This document shows, piece after piece, positions 50,201-60,587 of a stretch of 64,000 nucleotides of DNA. The position numbers and the translations under genes are program-made. Under the pieces are notes generated by a model, which saw only the letters and a list, made by a program, of their open reading frames with translations, had not been told where the DNA came from and made no database searches. Source of the stretch: Trichoplax sp. H2 (Eukaryota > Placozoa > Uniplacotomia > Trichoplacea); NCBI GenBank assembly GCA_003344405.1, contig NOWV01000001.1:1116001-1180000 (forward strand). Reading direction: 5' to 3'. Position 1 is the first letter of the stretch. Every line of letters starts with the position of its first letter.

Positions 50201-51280
50201 TATAATAACTTGGGAGCTATGTATAACGCTCAAAACAAGTATGAAGAAGCTATTTCTATGTATAAAAAATCACTTAAAATTAAACTGTCAGTGTTTGGTC
50301 ATAATCACTCTGATATTGCTGAATCATATGGAAATCTTGGCACTATCTATTCTCTTCAAGGCAGGCACGAAGAGGCTATTTCCATGTATAACAAATCACT
50401 TGAAATTCAATTGTCAATTCTTGGTCACAATCATCCTGTTATTGCAAAATTGTATAACAATATAGGAGCCGTCTATGATGAGCAATGCAAGTATGAAGAA
50501 GCTATTTCTATGCATAAGAAATCACTTAAAATTCGATTATCAGTCCTTGATCACAATCATTTAGATATTGCAGCGTCATATAACAATATGGGAAATGTCT
50601 ATTCTCATCAAAGTAAGCATGAAGAAGCTATTTCTATATATGAAATGTCACTGGAAATCCAATTGTCAGTCCTAGATCGCAATCATTTTGAAGTTATTAA
50701 TTTATATAACAACATAGGAGCTGCATATAGAAATCAAGCTAAATATGAAAAGGCAATCGCTGTGTACGAGAAATCACTTAAAATTCAATTGCTAGCCCTT
50801 GGTGACAATCACCCCAATATTGCTACAACATATAACAATATGGGAATTGTATATTCTCATCAGCATAAATATGAGGAGGCCATTTCTATGCATGAGAAGT
50901 CACTCAAAATTCGATTAGCAGTCCTTAATTCTAATCATCCCGATATTGCTGCATCATATAACAATATGGGAAATATCTATTATGATCAGGGTAAATATGA
51001 AGAGGCTATAACTATGTTTCAGCAATCGCTCAAAATTCGATTATCAGTCCTCGATCATAATCATCTTGATATCGCTGCAATTTATAACAACATGGGATCT
51101 GTGTATTGTGATCAAAGCAAGTATGGAGAGGCCATATCTATGTACAAGAAGTCACTAGAAATTCAATCATCCGTCCTTGATCATAATCATCCAGATATCG
51201 CTACAACATATAACAATCTCGAAAATGTCTATAAATATCAGAGTAAGCTTAAACAAGCCACTTCTATGTATCAGAAATAG
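47255..51280 (+). CDS. Giant kinesin-light-chain-like TPR protein (29 repeats), intronless
   Basis: Single open frame of 1341 residues, probably a cytoplasmic protein-interaction scaffold; the partner is unknown. Residues 1-123 form an N-terminal part with three looser TPR-like helical pairs (such as EWMKAKEVNEKAQQIAEK and GNWNEALDDYTK). Residues 124-1341 are exactly 29 units of 42 residues with no insertion or deletion. Consensus: SLKIQLSVLDHNHPDIAKSY, then NNMGNVYyhQGKYEEAISMY, then EK. This is the TPR_10/TPR_12 form seen in kinesin light chains and nephrocystin-3-type proteins, with an xNHPDIA linker. There is no signal peptide, membrane segment, NB-ARC or kinase domain. It ends abruptly at TAG after SMYQK, and decayed repeat sequence follows. 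It has no introns, unlike most neighbours. It belongs to a local family with the broken copies at 36.9 and 43.7 kb. It is not kinesin light chain itself: the coiled-coil start is missing and the array is far longer. Confidence 0.93.
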   Translation: MDFPVVKSIPGQITPMYEKAIDNYQSGNLIEVISYCIQILEKIQRLPKSNIDLDRFQYDIYLLVSSIYMKRNEWMKAKEVNEKAQQIAEKMHIEILTARCLDRQGDIKRIRGNWNEALDDYTKSLDIKSSCLEQDDLRIADSYEDIGIIYNAQGRYDKALYMHEISLKIRLSGLDDNHSDVAASYNGIGNVYYHQGKYQDAISMYEKSLKIQLSVLNHNHSDIAKSFNDMGIVYDAQGNYEEAISKYEKSLKIRLSVFDHDHPDVARLYTNMGNVYYHQGKYQNAISMYEKSLKIQLLVLNHSHPDIAKSYSDMGMVYDAQGKYEEAISKYEKSLKVGVAVFGHNHPDIAKSYNKMGNVYYHQSKYQDAISIYEKSLKIQLSVLDYNHPDTAKSYNDVGVVYDAQGKHKEASSMYEKSLKIRLSVLGHNHPDIATSYNNMGNVYSHQNKYELAISMLKKSLKIRLSVIDHNHPDVAQSYNDIGCVYDDQGNYEKATAMYKVSLKIRLSVFGYNHPDIAISYNNMGIVNFNQSKYEEALLMYEKSLEIRLSVLNNNHHDVAKSYNNMGNVYWHQGKYEEAICMFEKSLKIELSILGPNHPHVAISYNNMGNSYFNQCKYEEAISMYEKSLKIRLSVLGYDHLDVAISYNNLGNVYMDQGKHEKAMTMFEKSLKVQLSILGYNHPNIAKLYNNMGSAYSHQSKYEEALSMYNNALKIELLVMGHKHIDVAKSYNNIANIYFRQSKHEEAISTYEKSLKIHLSVFSHMHIDVAKLYSNIGVVYDDQGKHDEALSMFEKSLKIRLIALDHNHPDIAASYNNMGNIYMKKGKQEEAINMYENSLKIQLSVLDCNHPVIAKLYTNMGAVYHDQGKYEKAVSIYKESLKIQLSVLGHNHSDVAKSYDNLGNAYFNQNKHGEAISMYENSLKIRLSVLGCNHTDIAKSYNNIGAVHGAQCKYEEAISMYKKSLKIQLSAFSHNHPDIATSYNNLGAMYNAQNKYEEAISMYKKSLKIKLSVFGHNHSDIAESYGNLGTIYSLQGRHEEAISMYNKSLEIQLSILGHNHPVIAKLYNNIGAVYDEQCKYEEAISMHKKSLKIRLSVLDHNHLDIAASYNNMGNVYSHQSKHEEAISIYEMSLEIQLSVLDRNHFEVINLYNNIGAAYRNQAKYEKAIAVYEKSLKIQLLALGDNHPNIATTYNNMGIVYSHQHKYEEAISMHEKSLKIRLAVLNSNHPDIAASYNNMGNIYYDQGKYEEAITMFQQSLKIRLSVLDHNHLDIAAIYNNMGSVYCDQSKYGEAISMYKKSLEIQSSVLDHNHPDIATTYNNLENVYKYQSKLKQATSMYQK

Positions 51281-51440
51281 CTTAAAATTTCATTATCATT
51301 CCTCGATAGTTATGACTGCAGTAAGGTAAAGTTGTATTTGCAGCATAGAAAAGATTTATTATAATCAAGTCAAGTATGAGGGCCACATTACATGTTTTAG
51401 AACTCATTCAAAATTACGTTATCATGATCATTCTAATGCT
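51281..51440 (+). pseudogene. Decayed TPR repeats just past the stop of the intact gene
   Basis: The frame would continue beyond the TAG at 51278-51280 as LKISLSFLD, the expected next unit. A further unit is traceable as TATTATAATCAAG...AAGTATGAGG and AACTCATTCAAAATTACG, now with stops and shifts. The array was therefore at least one to two units longer before the present stop arose. Confidence 0.75.
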
Positions 51441-53321
51441 TGCAGTCCAACAACTACTTATGCAGAATCTTTAAATTAAATTTAACAATTGAATATCTTT
51501 ACAAGAAACGTACGAACTGAATACTATTTTTACGCACAATTGTTTTGGTCGATTGCCTAGTCCATTTACTTAACTATATCAACTTGCTTAAATTGCAGAA
51601 TTAAGCCATTTCGTCCAGTATAATGTTAACCAAATTAAATAACACTGTATCAAATGAGGGGTTTTTGCAATGCTCCGATATTGGATAACGGAGGCAAAAT
51701 TTTAAAATTGAGAGAATATTATAAATACGTTTACAATAGTAATGAAGAGCATAAAATTACTCTTTATAGATAAGTTGATAATAAATAATAATTGCTTGTA
51801 AATGTACTAAGTATTATGAATGCTTTTAAATAAGTGATTGATATATTGCAGGTATAATGTATTTTTGTGATCATTATTTTCGAGATACGGTATCGTTTGC
51901 AACGATATGTGTTATTTTGTAAGGATTATCCCGATGGTTAGTATTAACGAATTAAGGACATTAGGATCGTAGACTCTAGATGAATTTGTAAGAGAAATCC
52001 TTTGATTCCATGAAAATTTATAACATTTTACTTAATCGCTATGGGGATCTAGAGTAGCTGATGATTAAACTTTGAGCGGTCATATGCATACTTGTTTCGT
52101 TTATTAGGATAAAATTTAAGTGCGATTTGATGATCTTATCCCTAGTTCACATTAGGTGAAATTTAATCAGAAAGTATGAAAGAAGATGCAGTAGTTAAGA
52201 ATATTGATTGGATTTTGCCGTTTTAAATGAAGACTGAACTAGGAAATATGAACCCAGCTGATAAGCTGTCTTGTTATACATGTTATTTTGATATTTCCTG
52301 ATTGTTGAGGCTACCGATGTGTCTTAGCCCATTGTATTGTTTTGTATAAAATTTTTGATGAACGGTAGTTGAACTTATTGATTGAAATTCTATATAAAAC
52401 TATAAATTGCCTGCATCAAATTATTAGCTATTGAATATTATGTGAAATTCAGTTGTGGTAACCTACTAAGTACGTACGTAATGTCCGCAATAGCCACAAA
52501 TATATTACTACATTAACTATTATTATTATTCGTACATACTAGATTGCAATCGCACTTTATGCTGTACTTACCCATATCATCATTCATCATTGAATAAGTA
52601 CAATATATAGTATAATAAGTGACTGTATAATTGCATATTGAGCCCTGTATAACCAATACTGTACAAGTGGTCAATCATCATATGTTGAGTCGAAATATTT
52701 TGTTAGGAATTTTCGAACTCTACATTTTGTAGAATTATAGATATCGATGATTTTATTATTGAATTATCAAGACTATAATCTTGGTTGTCAAGATTCTTTC
52801 GGTAATAAATAGTAGCAATTCTCTAATACCTCGTCTACACCGTCAATGACGCTATAACTATAATGTAGTATTCGGTCGTTGGAACTGGCCTATTTGATGA
52901 TATAGCAAATCTCATCTCTTAAAGTTAGTAAGAGGCGTTTTTCATTAGCGTAGGTGTGACAGATATTTACTAAAATAGTGCTTGATATCGTGTCCACTTA
53001 TTTTAGGAGACTTAATTTGATAATCAATCCGTCATATCTACTATTCCTCAGCAAAAAATGAATTCTTTCAAAATAATCCATTGTTTTATATAACTTGCTA
53101 AAATAAAATTAGCATCGCTAATAAAGGATATATTGTAAGAATAGCAACAAGTTACAATAACTTCTATCATACAATTTTATTTTGGATGGAGTAATAACTG
53201 TCTATTCACAGTATCACTAATAATAACTTGTAAATACTCATATATTTACAGGTAGCTATGTATAGAACACGTTATACATTATATCTGATTATATAAACTA
53301 AATTTTATAGGTTATCCATCA
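51441..53321. other. Convergent intergenic region between the TPR gene and XPF
   Basis: 3' flanks of two genes transcribed towards each other. AT-rich, with no coding exon or RNA gene recognised on either strand. Confidence 0.4.
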
Positions 53322-56300
53322 TCACTTCTTTCTTGATACAGTAGAAGTTGCAGATACTTTCTGATTAACAGAATGTATAAACTCCCAAAGATTTTTTCCA
53401 ACGTTTGTGTTGCCTAACAGCTCAATGAGACGTTCCTTATTTGCAGTTCGTAGCTCTTGAAAATCTTTTATATTATTCATAATAGATCTACAACGTATGG
53501 TCAATATTAACCAAAACTTTTTTACTTTTAGTGGTATAAAATAGCACAAAGTCCGTCATGAGTTGTAGTAAAATAGCTATCCTGCGCTAAAAATTTATAC
53601 ATTGCATTACCTATAGTTTTTTATGGATATTCCTGGAAGTTTTAAAACAAAGTCTTGCGTTTTAGGTGTATACATATCATATTGGACAACTGCATTTTCT
53701 TCATCTCCAACTTCACTAGCATAATTGGGGTCAGGCTCATCATGATTTAACTATAGTATTTAGCAATCGCATAACAAAGTTATCCTATTAAATATAAATA
53801 CACCTAGCCTAACTTGTGCAAAATAAGGTATCTCATAGTTATTTCGCTTGATCATATTGTGTGAAATAAAACGATGAACTAACCTTTAATTGTTCAAATA
53901 GCTCGGCAGTAGAGTGTGGACTGTCACACCATAGCAATCTTAACTAGTTTTATCAAAAATAGTAGTTATACACATCTACGCTCAAGGAACAATAGGGTTA
54001 CATAATTTAATGTTCACATCTAAGTTATACACTTACTTTTGGAAACTGTAATGTCAAAAGAGCAACTTTGGAAGTAAGGTCTTGAAAGGAAATCTCACCC
54101 GGGTGAAAGCGCTTAGATTCAAGAACGAAAGGTTTATTTTTAACAAACTCTATCAACAATATTGGACGTTGATAATATCTGGTCATTGCAACGACTTGGT
54201 TATATCTTAAGATAAGAAAATAAATGCCGTATAGAAGAAGAGGTTAGTAAAAGTGGTACGAAAGATTAAAATATTAATCTTACTTACAAACGACCACTAT
54301 TTAAAGAACCAATCAAGTCACTTAAACTCTTTCTTTCCACACACATATCTGGAGATAATATATAATCTCCAATCTAGTTAACATAGCCATCATTCGTCAA
54401 TTTGGTTTAAGAATATGAATATTCTTTAATTAAATTATTATATAGAAGATATTTGGGCTACCTTTAAAGTAATAGGTACTATGTCAATTCCTCTCTTGTG
54501 AATTAAAGATGGCAGCTCACTTCGAAATTCACGTACATCAACAATAATCTATATTAAAATTAGAGAAAATTGTCATAAATGATATATAACAACACTTTTC
54601 ATCTCATTAACTGCACTTGCATTAAAAGACTAGATAAATAACCTTCCTATTCCGATTAACTTGACTTCTACCGCCTGCTATCCTTGTGTCAACATTCATA
54701 GCTATCGATTGGATGTCGCAAGAAAATTGCTGACAGCTGTCGGATTTACCTTCCCTTTCTTCAGGTATAACCATTGCCTACGTTCGATCGTACTGCATTT
54801 ACTTTCACGATGTTATATGAAATCGCGTATAATTTGTTACTATTCAGAATTAAAATACGGTATATATTATGTTTTTAATTTACCGCTTTTTCACGAATTA
54901 AAGTCTCAAATGCTTCTTTTTCTTTCCTTAATGCCGTTAGATATTTCTAAACAAGCACATATGAGTATGATAAATAAAAATATAGGCACTTCTTCAACTT
55001 TTGACCCATGCACAAGTTAATCACATTCCTATCACAGCCACAAGGCTATAAGATTTAAAATTACCTGCTCTTCGGCTGATGATGAATACATCGTGAAATA
55101 TACTCGAAGTTGCTGACCCGGCCGTGATGCTTTAAATACCTTTATATCAGATGATTAAATCCACAGAACCCGCAATTTAGCGTACTTAACTAGTCGTCTT
55201 ACGAATAATGTTATTAGTTGACTACTACTCACTTCTAATTGTCGTACAAAGACAAGCTCTGGATCATACAAGATGACAAAGCGTGGATTAAGTGCAGTCA
55301 GAACCCGTGTAAGACTGTATGGATCACTGAAAAAAACGAAAATATACTTATTTTAAATGTCCGTAATGTTCATTCCATCATATGATCGTACCTGCAGCCA
55401 TGCAACGGGTGAATGGTAATAGCGTCTAGAGGAAGACCTTCAATTTCCTCAGGATTTAAGTGAATAGCATCTAGAAGATCAAGATTAGAAGAGATATACT
55501 TATGCATTCTTTGCATAGAAAGCCGTTTGGGTCATAAGCTATACACCAAACCTGTTTTGCTCTTCTTTTTGCTAGTCTCTTCCTGATTTTCTGCCTCATT
55601 ACTTTTACGTTTTTCTTTCGATTTTTTTGAGAGTTTAACCATAATAGGTGAAATCTAAAGGTTGATATTACAATTACGGTTAATGACATATCTCTATACC
55701 GACTGTATACGTGTAGATGGACATAAAAGTCATGCCTTAGAGCTTGAACCAACCGAGATTTCTGCGTTACGATTTTCATTCCCCGTACCTATTATTTGTT
55801 AAATATAAAATAATTTTAGCCTTATACGATAGCATATCAAATCATTAACGATGCATTTTCCACTTGAAATCGAGTTATAGCAATCTCATTAGCAAATAAA
55901 ATACCGTGATTCCTTACCATCTGCAAGGGATATTTTATTTTTTTCTGATCTGGTTCTGTTAAAATTCCGCATAAGAGCCTCACGTTCTCCATGAATTAGA
56001 TACTGAATGCAGTTACGTTTAACAAATCAACCGTTAATGCAGATATTAAAGTGACTTTCAACGTGAACTGCTCTATCAATCTAACAGATCTTACATTTTT
56101 AATCTGATAACATGTTCTTTCGTCTAAAGCACATATCAATACCCGTTTTTCTTCAGCTATTATTTAACGAAGTAAAAACTGCAAGTTAGTATTTTCAAGA
56201 CTGCGTACGCAAGGATCATAGAAAACATCAAATAATGACTGCCTTCCAAAATTTTATCATCTTGTACTAACAGTTACAATCCATATCCTTAATTTCTTCC

Positions 56301-59300
56301 AGAATTTTAGTCAGCAGACTCCATTTTGGATTTGGTTCAAGAAGAGTATCTAAGTTTTAAGATTGCATAATATTAGCAAGATAATGTATATAGTAATAAA
56401 ATTATCAGATTATGCTAATCAGGTGTATGTGGTATGAGAGACCAAATGGTAGATAAACTGAAATCATACCTAACTGATCTGATTCTATAAATTCCGCCCT
56501 TTTGGTAATACATAATTTTATTAGACAATGTGATTTCAGCTTATTTATTTATGCCCTGAAATCTATAATTACCTTGTCTTCGAGTTTTCAGTCGCTACAG
56601 TACTGTCACCAAAAACACGCTTTCGAGCATGCTGGAAAACATAGTAGATATTAAATATATTGAATCTGATTTAAGTGTATATATTCCATACAAATCCACG
56701 AAGGACGGTCTACTTACTGTAAACAATACGTTCGTCGAATCTAGAAATAGCCAAAGTGAATACTTATTCAGTCGTGTTCCGTTTGTCCTACGAAAGTTCA
56801 TAACATCATAAGAAAATATATTTTCATCTTAAAAATATTACCATGTGCAATCATTTTTAAGTACGAATTATATTATTAGGTAACTGTTAGTTAACCTGAC
56901 AGATTCCAAATAATTCAGAAATGTAATGCAATCGTACTGTGTCAAGAATCTAAAATCAAGTATTAGTGAATACTAGCGCTAAACAAAAATGAAACTATTA
57001 ATTACTTATTAATCTAAAAATACAAACAAGATTAGCAAGCGCAGCATCTTCAAATCATCTATCAATTGCTTGGTCTTTCCACTCTATCAATATTATTTTC
57101 ACATTATTAGTACAAATTAAATTTTGCCAATTATATTATTTTTTCCTTCTCACCAACTGGTGCCATATAGGCTCAAGTTGTACTTTTACTATATTATCGA
57201 ACGCTTGGCTCATCGCATTCTCAACCACCAAATCCGATGTATCTAACTACATATCAATTGCACTTTGTTTACCGTTACATCATAACTTTCAAATCGAGAA
57301 TGTGTAATTACATTGTATTTAACATGTGCTTAATTAATGGGAGTAATAATTTACCGATGGATTGCCCTTTTTCAGTTCTTTCAAACACGTATAGATAATA
57401 TCTATGATCGCGGTTTGAATTGTAACCATGTGCTTTGTCATTGGTATCAACAATTCCACTACATCAACCTGCGGATAAATTTAATAGTAGTAAGGAAATT
57501 AAAGCTTTCCCGAGAAAATTGCTTTTACATTGTCGTCTGAATTATTTTACCTTATGTTTCTCCAAGCAGCCTGTAACCGTAGCATGAAATCTTATCGATA
57601 ATGTTACAAAATACAGTACATTAGAATTATCTCAGAATTATTAAACTCCGTGAAAATTATCATACCTTGGCCAAAGAAATAATTTCCTGACAAAAAGATT
57701 TTTCATTACTTTTTCAACTTGAGAGAAACCAGAAGTGAACGTTGAGGGAGCATCAGAGAATGCTTTGACAAATCCGTTCTAAAATATTGAGAAATTGTTT
57801 AAAAATTTCACAGCTCAAGACATTTTGATTAAGTACAGGTCAGTAATAGAAAATTAGTTATTCGATTACTTTGTTATTTTGCCGATATAGTCTTGTAATG
57901 AAAGCTTCTTGGTAAGACTCTATCATTCTACATTGTAGGTAAAATAAGCTTTGCTCGTATATTGGTAACAAAAATGATCAATTTCATGAATTTGGATAGC
58001 TAACTAACTTGTGAGCCTTTGCAACAATGATACCGTTGATAAGGTGAATTGGGACTCTCTTCGATAACATATCGACAACCAAAATTCGAGGTGTCACAAA
58101 CAAAACACCACCTTGTAGATAGATTTCTTCCCTGGTTTTAATAAGTTTTTTCGGGGATTAGGTATCGCCATCTAATACGTAACATGTCGCTAGAAGATAC
58201 TAGCTTAAAGATACATATTTGGCTCATCTATTTTTATAGATTGTAAAGTAATAGTAGGTACTACAGTACGAGGTATAGAAGATAGCTTAGGTCAAGGTAA
58301 GGTCTGCCAACATTTTAATCTCATTCCAACTACATGATTATGAAATTTTCGATTTCCATAATGCCAAGATGTGATATCATTGGTAATTTTTAGCTCACCT
58401 TTCAATAGATGAATACTGGCTAGTAATAATTTTGGGTATAAGATCTACATTGTGTGCTTTCAATTCCTCGATGAAATATTCCTTTGACATACGGATAAAT
58501 TCCAAAATGTTAATTTATAATATGAAGGTGTTATTAATTACGCTTATATTGCTTACAGTATATACTATATCGTACATAAAAACTACGGTATGAAAATTAT
58601 CCAAAGAGATTGATTAAGTGGAATAATAACCTCTTGATAATTAGAAGTATTTAATACCAGTACAAATGACTTAGGACTGCAATACAATTTCAAAAAATTG
58701 AGCATCATTCTGTCAACTCCAAGGCCTCTAACGACGCAATAATAAATTATAAGAAAAAAAGATTAGCGAAATATAATTAATTTGTATCGTTCGATGATTA
58801 GTGGAGAAGCTGAATATAAAAGATTAGTATGGTAATGTACTATATGTTGAGTCTTGAATCACTGAATGTAGCCACAAATGCAATAACGATCAATAACATT
58901 TCCAATGCAATACAATAAAGTAGCCTTCAGCATAAAGTTCTATGAGAGTAAGGTTGTTTTACAAGGTTTACGTATATAGTATGTTACAAACTTAGATTTC
59001 AGTCAATGTATTAACACAGCTGAAAGCGTTTACTTGTTACAAAAATCCCCTCTTGATGTGATCTTTGAAGATAGAAGTAATTCTAGTAAGACCGAAATTA
59101 TGGCGCTATTTTAGTTATGTTATATAACGTAGAATTTAGCTTAAAATAAAAGTTCTTGTAGATCTAGTATCTTTCCAGTTACATCTAATATAAGAAAGTT
59201 ATTACGGTTGTCTTCGCTGTATAAACAAAACATCAAGTGTTTAGTAAAAGGTTAGCCATATACGCGGATTAAAACCATACTGGACATTTCTAAATATTCC

Positions 59301-59964
59301 ATAGTACTTGATTGATTCTTTGAGGATATAGTGTAGCGTTATAATTTTCAACTAGTCATAACTCCAGTCCTTATTAATGATGTAGTTATATCTACTTTCC
59401 AATGAAATCGATTATTTACTGTCGATGCAGAACCACTCGTATTATAATTATCAAGGAGCATTATGCATGTCTGATCAAAACGACTGTACTTATCTTTAAG
59501 TGACAGTCGAATTAGAATGTAATCTTCAAATAATTATACCAATCTACACGGCGGTTTTAAAAGCTGTAGTCATATTACACCATGAATGTAGATACTATTT
59601 GAATATACTGTACAGCAATACGATATCGGAGTGGGCAATTGCAATCAATCTATTCTTGAATTTTAGCTGGTAACTAATTTGTTTACCGAAATAGATGTCA
59701 ATCAATTAAGGGATGTAATGAATGAATAATTTTATCTTCTGTTACAAAATCATTTCCCATTTTTCAAAGATAAAATTCATGGAAAATAATAGCAGTTGTA
59801 GCATATATTGGTATGGCTCAAAGAAGGCTATTGCAATGCTTATGCCAAACATTTGCTAATAGTCATTTCACTTACTTGGCCATGATGACTAAACCATCTT
59901 CATTCAAGAGATCCAAGAAGATTTGTCGATCAAATTCTAGTAATTCACCTGTATTACCAGCCAT
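53322..59964 (-). CDS. ERCC4: DNA repair endonuclease XPF (ERCC4), 30 exons
   Basis: Catalytic half of the XPF-ERCC1 structure-specific nuclease (nucleotide excision and crosslink repair, nucleus). About 879 residues; human 916. Exons: 59964-59876, 58727-58631, 58481-58399, 58131-58009, 57927-57870, 57778-57666, 57590-57551, 57468-57355, 57246-57154, 57083-57028, 56949-56896, 56787-56718, 56631-56573, 56498-56470, 56349-56278, 56156-56095, 56002-55918, 55788 to about 55736, 55654 to about 55547, about 55498-55392, 55326-55233, 55139-55065, 54946-54884, 54777-54643, 54548-54462, 54373-54288, 54205-54037, 53943-53884, 53750-53611, 53487-53322. Landmarks: [20 protein letters not shown] at the start, [68 protein letters not shown] (its leading V is approximate), then nuclease motif GDY...VERKSLSD and a C-terminal helix-hairpin-helix region. 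Catalytic GD/ERK/D residues are present. Ends of exons 18-20 are uncertain. Confidence 0.93.
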
Positions 59965-60587
59965 TCTATTCCTAATGCTTACCGTCGATATCTTATCTAC
60001 AACAGCAATAATTTATATTCAGCTAAGTTGATCTGCAAAGAATCATGCTGGACTATCTAGTCGTAAAATATTGATAGTTAGGCCGAATGCTGATGGTTTC
60101 TTTGGGCTTTTTCTTTCTGCCACAATCAGAATGTGCAAATGCGATTTTGATTTAGTCAGCAAGTTGTCAGGATTCAGTAGGACTGAATAGTAGTATAAAT
60201 GCGTTGATATTGGGTACTGTTCTAAACTAGTCGTAAAAGAGCGGTGAAATTGAAGAAAAAAATCGAAAACTTTTTCTTACCTATGGGATAGAGCATACTG
60301 TAGCTTAGGCTTTCGCTATACAATACCAGTAAGCATATTGCTGACGATACTAATAGCTGTACTTTCGTAGTACTGTACGGGTAGCATTACTGATACATGC
60401 AGTGTTGCTGCAACGCACTGTATGTGACTTGGAGTTTTGGCCACTCTGCTGATAGGTAAACAAATTGATCTCATATCCCAATCTTGCAGTCTGATTTTCC
60501 ATCGAGATTGGAAGATTGAAATTGGAGTAAGTTGAATCAATCTTATAACTATCCTTTAGAAGACGTTGTCGTTTGACACAGGTTAGG
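59965..60587. promoter_or_regulatory. Divergent promoter region between XPF and the carboxypeptidase gene
   Basis: The start codons of two oppositely transcribed genes are 623 bp apart, so this short interval should carry both promoters. No TATA box or other motif is assigned with confidence, and nothing coding is seen. Confidence 0.5.

Noticed and set aside
47955-50465. Many shorter frames within the TPR gene, both strands
   Set aside because: They recur every 126 bp because the DNA repeats; they are shifted or antisense readings of the same coding repeat.
47626-51280. Regular direct repeats that might suggest a CRISPR or satellite array
   Set aside because: The 126-bp units are coding, with one open frame and substitutions that keep the TPR pattern; there are no repeat-spacer units.
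54661-55020. 119-codon plus-strand open frame
   Set aside because: It is antisense to XPF exons at 54643-54777 and 54884-54946, which match the family and splice in phase.
57337-57540. Plus-strand open frame of 67 codons
   Set aside because: Antisense to XPF exon 8 ([19 protein letters not shown]); no support as a gene.
59813-60031. Plus-strand open frame of 72 codons
   Set aside because: Antisense to the first exon of XPF ([20 protein letters not shown]).
60573-60587. Upstream extension of the carboxypeptidase frame
   Set aside because: It begins with TTG, not ATG; the ATG at 60588 is followed directly by a good signal peptide.
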